Shown: positions 1 through 8,170, counted from the first letter of the stretch. The stretch: 39,006 nucleotides of DNA from Oerskovia rustica (GCF_014836555.1 NZ_JACSQQ010000014.1:38830-77835), one strand, 5' to 3'. Notes: generated from the sequence alone by a model not told the origin. Made by a program: numbers and translations.

Positions 1-22
1 CCCCCCCCCCCCCCCCCCCCCC
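1..22. repeat. 22-nt poly-C homopolymer at the window edge
   Basis: The first 22 bases are all C, followed directly by a G-rich stretch (GGGGAGGGGGG). The tract lies about 20 bp past the stop of the symporter gene, so on that transcript it would read as poly-G. It could be a real low-complexity downstream tract, a slippage-prone repeat, or a contig-edge or assembly artefact. Nothing in the window separates these. Confidence 0.9.
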
Positions 23-41
23 GGGGAGGGGGGACGTGGCG

Positions 42-1568
42 TCAGCGCGTCCCGACCAGCTCCTCGTCGGCGGCCGAGGCCGCAGGCTTGTCGGACGCGT
101 TCGCGGTCGACGGGTCGACGTCGGACGCGGCCACGGACTCGTTCGAGTCGTTCGACTCGTCCTCGTCGTCCGTGAACAGGTCCTCGACGTTCACGCCGTC
201 GTACTGCGCGACGTCGAGGATGCCCTCACGCTTGGCCACGACCGTCGGCACGAGCACCTGGCCCGCGACGTTGACCGCGGTGCGGCCCATGTCGAGGATC
301 GGGTCGATCGCGAGCAGCAGACCCACGCCCGCGAGCGGCAGGCCCAGCGTCGAGAGCGTCAGCGTGAGCATGACGATCGCGCCGGTCAGTCCGGCGGTCG
401 CCGCCGAACCCACGACGGACACGAACGCGATGAGCAGGTAGTCCGTGAAGGACAGGTCGACCCCGAAGAGCTGGGCGATGAAGATCGCGGAGATCGCCGG
501 GTAGATCGAGGCGCAACCGTCCATCTTGGTCGTCGCGGCGAGCGGCACCGCGAACGACGCGTACTCGCGCGGGACGCCCAGGTTCCGCTCCGTCACACGC
601 TGCGTGACGGGCAGCGTGCCGATCGAGGAGCGCGAGACGAACGCGAGCTGGATCGCGGGCCACGCGCCCTTGAAGTAGCTCGTGATCTTCAGACCGTTGG
701 TCCGCAGGATCACGGGGTAGACGACGAACAGCACGAGCGCGAGGCCGATGTAGATCGCGGCGGCGAACGTCGCGAGCGGGGACAGGAGGTCCCAGCCGTA
801 CTCCGCGACCGCGTAGCCGATGAGGCCCAGCGTGCCGAGCGGCGCGAGGCGGATGATCCACCACAGGACGGTCTGGATGATCGAGAGCGCCGAGCGGTTG
901 AACGCGAGGAACGGGTCGGCCTTCTTGCCCGACTTCAGCGCCGCGATACCGATGATCAGCGAGATCACGACGATCTGGAGGACGTTGAAGGAGATCGAGG
1001 TGCTCGCGCCCTCACCCTGCAGCTGCGTGCGCGCCTGGATGCCCAGGAAGTTGCTCGGGATGAAGCCGTTGAGGAAGTCGAGCCACGAGCCGGAGCCCGA
1101 GGGCTCGCTGCCGTCGGCCGTCGACAGCGTCGTGTTGGCGCCCGGCTGGAGCACGAGGCCCAGGCCGATGCCGATCACGACGGAGATCAGCGCCGTGATG
1201 GCGAACCACAGGATCGTCTGCCCCGCGAGGCGTGCGGCGTTGGTGACGTTCCGCAGGTTCGCGATCGACGCGACGATCGCGGTGAACACCAGCGGCGGCA
1301 CGATCGCCTTGAGCAGCGTCACGAACGACGAGCCGATCGTGTCGAGCGTCGTCGTCAGCCAGTTCGGGACCTCGTCGGGCGTGCCCGCGCCGGACGCGGG
1401 GCCCATCGACAGGGCGACCCATCCCAGCACGACGCCCAGGACGAGGGCGACGAGGATCTGGACGGTGAAGGAGGGGAGCTTGACGCGGCGCTTGGGTGCG
1501 GGGGCACCGTTCGCGGACTTCTCCGGCGCGGTGGTGGCCGCGGCCTGCGAAGAGGAGGAGGAGGGCAC
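42..1568 (-). CDS. Dicarboxylate/amino acid:cation symporter (DAACS/GltP-like)
   Basis: A membrane carrier of the glutamate/aspartate/C4-dicarboxylate:cation symporter family, which takes up acidic substrates using an H+ or Na+ gradient. The 508-aa product has a Ser/Ala-rich N-terminus, then about eight hydrophobic segments. Family signatures are visible: the serine-rich hairpin SRSSIGTLPVT, the TM7 substrate/cation motif as TTKMDGCASIY (NMDGT in classical members) and the TM8 motif DPILDMGRTAVNVAGQ. The acidic, Ser-rich C-terminal tail of about 50 residues is probably cytoplasmic. I chose the GTG at 1568 because a purine-rich stretch (AAGAAAG) precedes it; an in-frame ATG at 1709 would add 47 Arg/Pro-rich residues unlike the family. 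It is transcribed alone from the 474-bp gap upstream. Exact substrate is not determined; glutamate, serine/threonine or C4-dicarboxylates are all possible. Confidence 0.9.
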   Translation of the reverse strand: MPSSSSSQAAATTAPEKSANGAPAPKRRVKLPSFTVQILVALVLGVVLGWVALSMGPASGAGTPDEVPNWLTTTLDTIGSSFVTLLKAIVPPLVFTAIVASIANLRNVTNAARLAGQTILWFAITALISVVIGIGLGLVLQPGANTTLSTADGSEPSGSGSWLDFLNGFIPSNFLGIQARTQLQGEGASTSISFNVLQIVVISLIIGIAALKSGKKADPFLAFNRSALSIIQTVLWWIIRLAPLGTLGLIGYAVAEYGWDLLSPLATFAAAIYIGLALVLFVVYPVILRTNGLKITSYFKGAWPAIQLAFVSRSSIGTLPVTQRVTERNLGVPREYASFAVPLAATTKMDGCASIYPAISAIFIAQLFGVDLSFTDYLLIAFVSVVGSAATAGLTGAIVMLTLTLSTLGLPLAGVGLLLAIDPILDMGRTAVNVAGQVLVPTVVAKREGILDVAQYDGVNVEDLFTDDEDESNDSNESVAASDVDPSTANASDKPAASAADEELVGTR

Positions 1569-2042
1569 GGTTCTGCTTTCTTCGTCACGGGCACGTGGGG
1601 TGCCCAGGGATCGCGAGGATCGCGAGAGGGAGGGAGTGCAGTCGTCCCGGCCCGGGAGGTGAGGGGTGCCTCGACGCGACGGTCGTGCCGACGGGCGCAC
1701 GCGCTCCACGGCGCGGACGACCGTGCCCTGCGCGGCAGGGTGAGCGACGGCGTGCCGACGTCAGGGTGGGGAGGACTGCTGTGCGGGCCTGGGGCCCAGC
1801 GGTTCAGTGGGTCAACAACAGAGCGCGCTGGCGACTCGTCGCAGATCGACGTCACGGCGCGCGGTGAAGTTCCACCGGTTCAGCAAGGATTCGACTCCCG
1901 TTCGGGCCGGCCCGGGGGCCGGCGGTGCAGGCGATCGTCGCCCACGGCTACCGATGGTAGCCGAGGAGGGAACGTCGTCGGGCCACGTCTCTATTCCCTG
2001 GGACGGGAGCGTCTCACCGTGGGTCGACCACGGGGCGGCCCG
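1569..2042. other. 474-bp intergenic region upstream of the symporter
   Basis: No convincing gene. It must contain the symporter promoter on the minus strand and the 3' end of the PBP/ferredoxin transcript. I see a perfect 7-bp dyad (1946-1962, listed separately) and a GC-rich inverted repeat near 1908-1924 (CCGGCCC/GGGCCGG). I could not find a -35/-10 pair with good spacing. Confidence 0.6.
1946..1962. promoter_or_regulatory. Perfect 7-bp dyad, candidate operator
   Basis: GGCTACC and GGTAGCC flank a 3-nt centre (GAT). The symmetry is exact and the size fits a dimeric repressor site. On the minus strand it contains TACCAT, which fits the actinobacterial TANNNT -10 pattern, but no -35 is evident. 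It lies about 380 bp upstream of the symporter start and 80 bp after the ferredoxin-like gene. It could also be a weak terminator, although no T-run follows. Confidence 0.4.
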
Positions 2043-2417
2043 TCAGGGCGCGGCGATGCTCAGCGGCGCGAGGTCCTCCGGGAGCGGGGACCGCCCCGGC
2101 CCTCCCGCCCGGACCCACCGGTGCAGGGACTCGCTCGCCGCGTCGCCCGCCAGGCGCTCGAACCAGACGGGCGCGTGCTCGGTGCGCACCGCCGGGGCGG
2201 GACGCACGACGACCACGTCGCCGCGCTCGCACGCGTCGAGGCAGTCGACGAGCGTGAGCCCGGCGTCACCGGTCGCGGCGATGGCCTCGACGCGCGCGAG
2301 CTGGCCACCGGACAACGGGTCCGAGGAGCCGAGCGTCTCCCCCACGCACAGCCGGCAGACCGTCAGGCCGGGGACGGTCCTGCGCCGCCGCGTGGTCGCT
2401 CGTCCGCCGCTACTCAC
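2043..2417 (-). CDS. Small thioredoxin-like [2Fe-2S] ferredoxin-type protein
   Basis: A 124-aa soluble protein with four cysteines in the pattern VCRLC (residues about 20-24) and DCLDAC (about 57-62) followed by GDVVVVRP. This layout is typical of thioredoxin-like [2Fe-2S] ferredoxins and the related DUF1636-type proteins, which bind an iron-sulfur cluster and shuttle electrons. Its partner is unknown. The GTG start overlaps the stop of the upstream penicillin-binding protein gene by 8 nt (GTGAGTAG), so the two are probably translationally coupled. That pairing has no obvious biochemical logic. The cluster assignment rests on cysteine spacing only. Confidence 0.7.
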   Translation of the reverse strand: MSSGGRATTRRRRTVPGLTVCRLCVGETLGSSDPLSGGQLARVEAIAATGDAGLTLVDCLDACERGDVVVVRPAPAVRTEHAPVWFERLAGDAASESLHRWVRAGGPGRSPLPEDLAPLSIAAP

Positions 2418-4431
2418 CGGTGTTCGGGGCGTCGAGGAAGGCCTTCAGGAGCGGTCCCGCGGTCACCGACCCGCCGTCACCCGTCTCGACGAACACGGCC
2501 ACGGCGAGGTCGCCCTGGATCGCGATCATCCATGCGTGAGCCTGGTTGCCGTCGCCGTACTGAGCCGTCCCGGTCTTCGCCCCCACCTCACCGGGCAGGC
2601 CCGCGAGCAGCTTCGCGCTGCCGTCCGTGACGACCGAGCGCATGAGGCTGCGCAGCGTCGCGGCCTCGTCGGCCGTGAGAGCCGACGGCGTCGGGGTCTC
2701 GGCCGCCGCGGGCGTGACCTCGGGCCGGACCAGGACGGGCGAGACCCGCTCGCCCTTCGCGACGCTCGCCGCGAGGGTCGCCATGCCCAGCGGCGAGGCC
2801 TCGACCTTGCCCTGGCCGATCAACGACGCGGCGTGCTCGGTGCCCTCGGCGGTGGCCGGCACCGACCCGAAGTACCCGGGGGCGCCGAGGTCCGCCTCGA
2901 CGCCCAGACCGAGGTCGGCCGCGGCGTCGTGCAGGGCCTGCTGCGAGACAGCGTCCCGCTGGGCGATCATCGCGGTGTTGCACGAGTTGGCGAACGCCGT
3001 CCGGAACGGCACCTCACCGATCGCCGTTGCGGGGAAGCCCGGGACGTTCTGGAAGGTCCGGCCGTCGACCGTGATGTCCGGCGTGCACGACACGACGGTG
3101 TCGGGCGTGATCCCCGAGCGGAGCATCGCGAGCGCCGACGCCACCTTGAAGGTGGAACCGGGGGCGAACTTCCCGGTCGTGGCGGTCGACGTCCCGTCGC
3201 CGCCCGGACCGCTCGCGGCAGCGAGCACGTTGCCCGTCGAGGGCTCGATCGCGACGATCGCGCTCGCCGACGGGACACCCGACAGCACGCTCTCGGCCAC
3301 GACCTGCATGTCGGTGCGCAGCGTCGTCGCGAGCGGCACGCCCGCGACCGGGTCGACCGCGAAGACGTCCTTGACGTCCTCGACCGGGTCAGGCTGCCCG
3401 TCGCCGTCCAGGTCCTCCCCGGTGTCCTCTCCGGCACTGCCGTCGGCCACGACGCTCACCGTGATCCCGGGCGTCCCCCGGAGCTGGACGTCGTACTGCC
3501 GCTGGAGCCCCGAGAGGCCGATCGTGTCGCCCGCGACGACCTGCCCCTCGGACTCCTCGACGGCCTCGGCCGTCGCGTCGCCCACGCGCCCCAGGATGGC
3601 CCGCGCGAAGGTTCGGGTCGGAGCGAGGTCGAGCTCGCCGTCGACGACCGACGCGCCGTCGATCGCGCGGACCGCGTCGACGTCGATGCCCGCGGTGTCG
3701 TCCGTGCGGACCACGATGGCCTCGACGAACGCCTTCGCCCCGGCGCCGGCGACCTTCTGCGCGTAGGCCTCGACGTCGATCCCGACGGCGGCGCCCACCT
3801 GGCGCGCGACCGCGTCCTGGCGCGCGGGGTCGAGGTTCATCTTGTCGACGCCGATCCGGTAGACGGGACGCGGCTCGACGATGGGTCCGCCGTCGGCGCC
3901 CAGGATCTGCGCACGCTCGGCGCGCACCCGCGTGACTGCCAGGCGGTCGCCGTCCTTGAGGTCCGGGACCAGCACGTCGGGCTCCCACGCCACGGCCCAC
4001 TGCTCCGCTCCGCCGTCCGGCGAGTCCTGGAGCACGAGGTCGACCGTGGTCTCGTAGGTCCACGGCGTGGTGTCCGTGACGTTCCAGGTGTACGCGAGCG
4101 TGGCCGTCGCCTGCTTGCCCTTGTTCTCGCCCTCGGTGGCGACGTCGACCTTCGCGACCGTGACCGTGTGGTCGGTCTCGGCCAGCGGCTCGAGCACCGC
4201 GTCGCGGTGCGCTGCGGCGTCGAGGTTCGCCTGGGTGAACGCGATCCCCTCGAAGTCGCCGTCGGAGATCGCGGTCGCGAGGTCGGCGGCGGCCCCGTCG
4301 GGGCTGGGGGCGTCGTCGCTGCACGCCGTGAGCGTCAGGGCGAGCACCGCCAGCGCGGTCGGGCCGAGCGCCCGTCGCCAGGTGAGGCGTCGCGCCTCGG
4401 TGCGCCTGTCGACCAGCTGCGTGCGAACCAC
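2410..4431 (-). CDS. Class B penicillin-binding protein, lipoprotein with MecA-type N-terminal domain
   Basis: A D,D-transpeptidase that cross-links peptidoglycan on the outer face of the membrane. The 673-aa product has a lipobox (LTAC, Cys37), an NTF2-like MecA_N domain (about 42-155), a PBP dimerisation domain (about 165-365) and a transpeptidase domain (about 385-670). All three catalytic motifs are present: STFK (Ser426/Lys429), SCN (483-485) and KTG (619-621). Lipid anchoring and the N-terminal domain match actinobacterial PBP2a-like proteins with low beta-lactam affinity in some relatives; resistance is not shown here. The GTG start at 4431 has a GAGGGGGAG ribosome-binding site. Odd feature: a 12-residue loop at 340-351 (DLDGDGQPDPVE) fits an EF-hand calcium loop exactly. 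A 9-bp hairpin lies in the leader, and the next gene overlaps the stop. Confidence 0.93.
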   Translation of the reverse strand: MVRTQLVDRRTEARRLTWRRALGPTALAVLALTLTACSDDAPSPDGAAADLATAISDGDFEGIAFTQANLDAAAHRDAVLEPLAETDHTVTVAKVDVATEGENKGKQATATLAYTWNVTDTTPWTYETTVDLVLQDSPDGGAEQWAVAWEPDVLVPDLKDGDRLAVTRVRAERAQILGADGGPIVEPRPVYRIGVDKMNLDPARQDAVARQVGAAVGIDVEAYAQKVAGAGAKAFVEAIVVRTDDTAGIDVDAVRAIDGASVVDGELDLAPTRTFARAILGRVGDATAEAVEESEGQVVAGDTIGLSGLQRQYDVQLRGTPGITVSVVADGSAGEDTGEDLDGDGQPDPVEDVKDVFAVDPVAGVPLATTLRTDMQVVAESVLSGVPSASAIVAIEPSTGNVLAAASGPGGDGTSTATTGKFAPGSTFKVASALAMLRSGITPDTVVSCTPDITVDGRTFQNVPGFPATAIGEVPFRTAFANSCNTAMIAQRDAVSQQALHDAAADLGLGVEADLGAPGYFGSVPATAEGTEHAASLIGQGKVEASPLGMATLAASVAKGERVSPVLVRPEVTPAAAETPTPSALTADEAATLRSLMRSVVTDGSAKLLAGLPGEVGAKTGTAQYGDGNQAHAWMIAIQGDLAVAVFVETGDGGSVTAGPLLKAFLDAPNTGE

Positions 4432-4462
4432 GTGCTCCCCCTCGATGCCCCACGGCAGACGG

Positions 4463-4482
4463 TCCGCCGACGGGTCGGCGGA
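4463..4482. promoter_or_regulatory. Perfect 9-bp dyad in the PBP leader
   Basis: TCCGCCGAC and GTCGGCGGA are separated by GG, 32-51 nt upstream of the PBP GTG start. It could be a regulator site or an mRNA leader hairpin. A TANNNT element (TAGCCT, minus strand, 4516-4521) lies upstream, which would put the dyad inside the 5' untranslated region. Confidence 0.4.
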
Positions 4483-4652
4483 AAGAGTTGACCCGGGCGT
4501 CCTCGCCCGCCTGCGAGGCTAGCCCAAGCCCGCGCGGGAGCGCAGCCACGGCGCGCACGTCCCCCGGAGCGTCACAGGTTCTCCGCGAACCCGGTTCACC
4601 GCGCCGGGACACCGGGCCCTTCCTACAGTGGAGACGACCGGAGGAGGCAGGG

Positions 4653-5300
4653 ATGCCGCACAGCCGCACGGACCGGGGGCTCGACCGTCTCGTCAACTTC
4701 ACCGACGCGTCGGTCGCGATCGCGATCACGCTGCTCGTGCTGCCCCTGATCGACCTCGTGACGGACGGGGAGGAGCACTCGGTCACGTCCCTGCTCTCCG
4801 ACGAGCGCGGCACCTTCCTCGCGTTCGCAATCAGCTTCGTGGTCATCGCGAACTTCTGGGTGGGGCACCACCGGGTGTTCGAGCACCTGCGGGACTACTC
4901 GACCGCGATGCTGTGGGCCAACTTCCTGTGGCTCGCGAGCATCGTCTTCATCCCCTTCACGACCCAGCTCCTGGCCGACCAGGGCACCGACGACCCGGCG
5001 GTCAACGCCCTGTACATCTCGGTGATGATCGTGACGACGGGCAGCCTGGCGCTCGTCGAGTGGCTGGCGGTCCGCGACCCCGACCTCCAGCGTCCCGAGG
5101 TCCGGGGCAAGCTCGAGGTCAGGGGAGCGGTCGTCGCGGTGCTCCTGCTGCTCGTGATCCTGGTGCTCGCGGTGGTCGCGCCGGGGGTCGGGATGTTCTG
5201 GCTCTTCCTGCTGTTCCTGTCCGGGCCGCTGACCCGGCTGGCCGGGCGGCGCAGGGCCACCCGGCCGCACGAGCGAGACGACGACGGCCGGGCCCCGTAG
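4653..5300 (+). CDS. TMEM175 (DUF1211) family potassium channel-like membrane protein
   Basis: A 215-aa integral membrane protein of the bacterial TMEM175/DUF1211 family; studied members are K+-permeable channels made of 6-TM subunits. Support: the N-terminal helix RLVNFTDASVAIAITLLVL (the family's F-S/T-D motif), a basic linker with FWVGHHRVFEHL, the segment LWANFLWLASIVFIPFTTQLL, and two further hydrophobic helices near 125-145 and 165-200. The charged C-terminal tail is cytoplasmic. I chose the ATG at 4653 because GGAGGAGGCAGGG precedes it; an upstream in-frame ATG would add 55 non-membrane residues. It is divergent from the PBP gene and converges on the aminotransferase with a 6-bp gap. 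Confidence 0.85.
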   Translation: MPHSRTDRGLDRLVNFTDASVAIAITLLVLPLIDLVTDGEEHSVTSLLSDERGTFLAFAISFVVIANFWVGHHRVFEHLRDYSTAMLWANFLWLASIVFIPFTTQLLADQGTDDPAVNALYISVMIVTTGSLALVEWLAVRDPDLQRPEVRGKLEVRGAVVAVLLLLVILVLAVVAPGVGMFWLFLLFLSGPLTRLAGRRRATRPHERDDDGRAP

Positions 5301-5306
5301 GGCCCG

Positions 5307-6506
5307 TCACGCGGACGCCGGACGCACCGCCTCGCCCATCCGACGGACGGCCTCGGTCAGCACCTCCTGGCTCGTCGCGAGGTTGAGCCGCACGTGCCCG
5401 GCGCCGCCCGGCCCGAAGTGCCGACCGTCGTTCAGGGCGACCTTGGCCCGGTCGAGGAAGAACCGGTACGGGTCGTCCGACACCGAGGACGTGTCGAGCC
5501 AGGCGAGGTAGGTGCCCTGCGTCGGCTGGTAGCGCACCTGCGGCAGGTGCTCCTCGAGGAGATCGGCGAGGAGCAGCTTGTTGCGGCGGACCCCGCGCAG
5601 GACCGCGTCGAGCCACGGGGTGCCGTCCGTGAGGGCGGCGACGTGCGCGATCACGGAGACGTGGCCGACGCCGTGCACCACCTCCTCGGGGATGCGCCGC
5701 AGGTCGTCGGCCGCCTCGGGGCCGCCGACGGCGACGGCCGCCTTGAGGCCCGCGAGGTTCCACGCCTTGGAGGCCGAGAGGACCGCGATCGCGTTCTCGG
5801 CCCCTGCCACAGTCACGATCGGTGTGTACGCGACACCGGGCGCCGTGATCGGCGCGTGGATCTCGTCGGACACGATGCGCACGCCGTGGCGGCGCGCGAG
5901 GGCTGCGAGCCCCTCGAGCTCCTCGCGCGTGTGGACGGTGCCCGTGGGGTTGTGCGGGTTGCACAGCAGGTAGACCGCGCGGCGCCCGCTGCCCGGTCCG
6001 GTCCCGTTGAGGGCGGCTCCGGTCGCGTCGGCGAAGGCCTGGTCGAGCGCGTCGAGGTCGAGGCGGAAGTCGGCCGTGAGCGGTGCGGTGACGATCCGGC
6101 GGCCCTCGTTCTGCGTGAAGCCGAAGAAGGGCGGGTAGACGGGCGGGCTGACCACGACCGCGTCCCCCGGGCCGGTGAGGACCTTGAGGATCTCCATGAG
6201 CCCGAGCATCACGTCGGGCACCATCCGCGTGCTCGACGGGTCGATCGACCAGTCCCAGCGGAGCTTCGCGAAGCCGGCGAGGGCCTCGGCGTACGAGTCG
6301 CCGTAGTCGTACCCGGTGTCCCCCGAGCGCATCGCCTCGGTCACCGCCTCGACGACGGGCGGCGCGAGCTCGACGTCCATCTCGGCGACCCACAGGGGAA
6401 GCACGTCAGGGGCGTAGGCCCGCCACTTGAGGCTGGTCCGACGGCGGAGCGCGTCCGGGGTGAGGGCGTCGAGCGGGTTGTCGGTCGCGAAGGGTGAGGT
6501 GGTCAC
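5307..6506 (-). CDS. MalY/PatB-type PLP aminotransferase (cystathionine beta-lyase class)
   Basis: A fold-type I PLP enzyme of the MalY/PatB group, which cleaves C-S bonds in cystathionine or cysteine conjugates to give thiol, pyruvate and ammonia. The 399-aa length is normal for the group. Visible signatures: PLWVAEMDVELAPPV at the N-terminus, GYDYGDSY, the CNPHNPTG substrate/PLP loop, SDEIHAPI (PLP-pyridine Asp) and SASKAWNLAG, where the Lys is the Schiff-base residue. The C-terminal arginine lies in GHVRLNLATS. The start is GTG. No Shine-Dalgarno is visible, and TAGGCT (minus strand, 6514-6519) sits 7 nt upstream, so the mRNA may be leaderless. It is monocistronic between convergent TMEM175 and upstream DedA. 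Other activities, including transamination, cannot be excluded. Confidence 0.88.
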   Translation of the reverse strand: MTTSPFATDNPLDALTPDALRRRTSLKWRAYAPDVLPLWVAEMDVELAPPVVEAVTEAMRSGDTGYDYGDSYAEALAGFAKLRWDWSIDPSSTRMVPDVMLGLMEILKVLTGPGDAVVVSPPVYPPFFGFTQNEGRRIVTAPLTADFRLDLDALDQAFADATGAALNGTGPGSGRRAVYLLCNPHNPTGTVHTREELEGLAALARRHGVRIVSDEIHAPITAPGVAYTPIVTVAGAENAIAVLSASKAWNLAGLKAAVAVGGPEAADDLRRIPEEVVHGVGHVSVIAHVAALTDGTPWLDAVLRGVRRNKLLLADLLEEHLPQVRYQPTQGTYLAWLDTSSVSDDPYRFFLDRAKVALNDGRHFGPGGAGHVRLNLATSQEVLTEAVRRMGEAVRPASA

Positions 6507-6575
6507 GGGATCGAGCCTACGACGCGGGCGTCCGGCGGGCGGGCACCCCTCCCGGGCGCCCTCACCCGCGAGGAG

Positions 6576-6597
6576 CCGGACCCACCAGGTTGTCCGG
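6576..6597 (-). terminator. Hairpin after the DedA gene
   Basis: CCGGAC and GTCCGG arms flank a 10-nt loop about 30 nt past the DedA stop. No T-run follows, which is common for actinobacterial terminators. Weak evidence on its own. Confidence 0.35.
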
Positions 6598-6625
6598 ATG
6601 GCCGGTAGGGACCGGTCGGGGCCGC

Positions 6626-7465
6626 TCAGTCGGCCGAGGGCCGCCCGGCCCGCACCCCGGACCGCTCGAACACGCCCTTGGGCAGCGCGAGCGTCGTCGT
6701 GGGGGTCTTGGTCCGCTGCGTGGCGCCCTCCCCGGGAGCCGGCTCGCCGTCGTCGGGCAGGGCGGCGCGTGCACGACGCCCGTGCGCCGGGGGCGCGCCC
6801 GCGAGGACCGACCGGGCGACCCGCATCACCACGAAGGCGACCACCGCGAGCGCCACGGCCCCGATGACGACCTTCTGCAGGACACCGGCGTACTCCTCGA
6901 CCAGGTGCCAGCTCTCGCCCAGGGCGAAGCCCGCCCCGACGAAGATGCTGTTCCAGATGAGGCTGCCCGCGGTCGTCAGGAGGACGAACTTCGGCAGCGG
7001 CATGCGGTCCACCCCCGCCGGGAGGGAGATGAGGCTCCGGAAGATCGGGATCATGCGCCCGAAGAAGACGGCCATGCTGCCGTGCTTGTGGAACCAGGCC
7101 TCGGTGCGGTCGACGTCCTCGAGCTTGACGAGCGGCAGCCAGCCGATGATCCGTCGCGTGCGCTCACGCCCGACCAGGGCGCCCACGTAGTACAGGGCGA
7201 TCGCCCCCACGAGCGAACCGACGGTCGTCGCGAGGACCGCGGCGAACACGTTGAAGCTCCCGCGGCTCGCGGTGAAGCCCGCGAGCGGCAGGATGACCTC
7301 GCTCGGCAGCGGCGGGAACAGGTTCTCGAGCGCGATCGCCAGCCCCGCCCCGAACACGCCCAGCGTCTCCATGAGCGACACGGCCCAGCCCGCGACACCA
7401 CCCAGGTCGGGCTCGCTCGCGGCGGCCACGTGCACGAGGTCGACAGGGAGGTTCGCAAAGGGCAT
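6626..7465 (-). CDS. DedA family membrane protein
   Basis: A DedA/VTT-superfamily integral membrane protein. Studied DedA proteins help flip or recycle undecaprenyl phosphate or phosphatidylethanolamine and affect membrane potential. The 279-aa product contains the signatures ENLFPPLPSEVILPLAGF (about 47-64) and FFGRMIPIFRSLISLPAG (about 134-151), with the conserved Arg-Pro/Gly re-entrant pattern. Hydrophobic segments follow near 70-95, 160-180 and 195-215. The C-terminal 60 residues are a basic, Pro-rich, disordered-looking tail. There is no Shine-Dalgarno before the ATG, and TAGTGT lies just 6 nt upstream, which suggests a leaderless transcript. It lies 63 bp downstream of the biosynthetic block on the same strand but probably has its own promoter. 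Confidence 0.92.
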   Translation of the reverse strand: MPFANLPVDLVHVAAASEPDLGGVAGWAVSLMETLGVFGAGLAIALENLFPPLPSEVILPLAGFTASRGSFNVFAAVLATTVGSLVGAIALYYVGALVGRERTRRIIGWLPLVKLEDVDRTEAWFHKHGSMAVFFGRMIPIFRSLISLPAGVDRMPLPKFVLLTTAGSLIWNSIFVGAGFALGESWHLVEEYAGVLQKVVIGAVALAVVAFVVMRVARSVLAGAPPAHGRRARAALPDDGEPAPGEGATQRTKTPTTTLALPKGVFERSGVRAGRPSAD

Positions 7466-7471
7466 GCGCAG

Positions 7472-7477
7472 ACACTA
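7472..7477 (-). promoter_or_regulatory. Candidate -10 for a leaderless DedA transcript
   Basis: Reading the minus strand, TAGTGT fits TANNNT and is followed by 6 nt and then the DedA ATG. That places the transcription start at or beside the A of ATG. The -35 position (7495-7500, CGAAAT) is weak. Confidence 0.35.
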
Positions 7478-7528
7478 TGTGCCGAGCACCGGACATTTCG
7501 AACTCGGGCGTGTCTCCCCTGAGCACCT

Positions 7529-8116
7529 TCACGGGCTGTTCACGGTCTCGTGCCGGACGCGCCCCACGATGGACGCCGCGGCGGCGAGCCGGTCCTCGAT
7601 CGACCCGCTGAGGAGGTGCACCGGGACGCCCGTCTCCGCGGTCACCTCTCGTGTGAGCGCCTCGGCGTCCCCCCGGAACGGCTCGCTCACCGGCCGGTCG
7701 TCCGGCGGGAGCGGGAACTCGACAGGCAGGAGCAGGAAGAGGTCGTAGGTGCGCGCCGCGCGGGCCCCGGCCTCGCGCAGGAGACCGGCCACGACGTCGG
7801 TCAGGACGCCGTCCTGCCGCGCACCGGAGAGCACCTGGCGGCGCAGCCTCACCGCGGCGTACACCCACTCGTGCAGGACCGAACCGTCGGAGATCATGTC
7901 GGGCGTCGCGCTCTCCTGCTCGACGCGCTGGGCGTACCGCCGCAGGCTCAGCTGGACCACCTCGGCCTCGGTGCACTCGAGGAGCGACCGGGGCGGGGAG
8001 CCGACCGGGTCCCTCATGGCGTCCAGCGCGGGGACCTCGAGGCCCGACCGACGACCCAGCTCCCGCGACAGGGTCGACTTCCCTACCCCGTGGGCCCCTA
8101 CCACCGCGACACGCAC
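7529..8116 (-). CDS. NadR-like (AAA_28-type) P-loop ATPase 1 of the AvrD cluster
   Basis: A 195-aa P-loop NTPase. Walker A is GAHGVGKST (about 7-15) and an ISDGSVLHEWVY block follows at about 75-86. The family resembles the AAA_28/NadR kinase-like ATPases, so a small-molecule kinase is possible, but the reaction is unknown. It is a clear paralog of the larger ATPase at 10179-10886: both share ISDGS.LHEWVY, LP(V/I)EFPL, DxRPVxExFR and a GSI/P-E-RL block near the end. It is the last gene of the cluster, 54 bp after the HAD gene. The GTG start has a strong AAGGAG site 7 nt upstream. Two diverged copies in one cluster suggest separate roles or a heteromer. Confidence 0.75.
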   Translation of the reverse strand: MRVAVVGAHGVGKSTLSRELGRRSGLEVPALDAMRDPVGSPPRSLLECTEAEVVQLSLRRYAQRVEQESATPDMISDGSVLHEWVYAAVRLRRQVLSGARQDGVLTDVVAGLLREAGARAARTYDLFLLLPVEFPLPPDDRPVSEPFRGDAEALTREVTAETGVPVHLLSGSIEDRLAAAASIVGRVRHETVNSP

Positions 8117-8170
8117 ACCCGTCTCCTTCCCTCGTCCCGTCGTCCGTCACCACTCCGCGCCGCGCGGCCC

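Noticed and set aside
1885-1900. GGATTCGACTCCC, resembling a tRNA T-loop
   Set aside because: No T-stem pairing, acceptor stem or anticodon arm around it.
36-4491. Long open frames on the plus strand opposite the symporter and PBP genes
   Set aside because: Products are Arg/Asp/Gly-rich with no domain; they are antisense shadows typical of GC-rich DNA.
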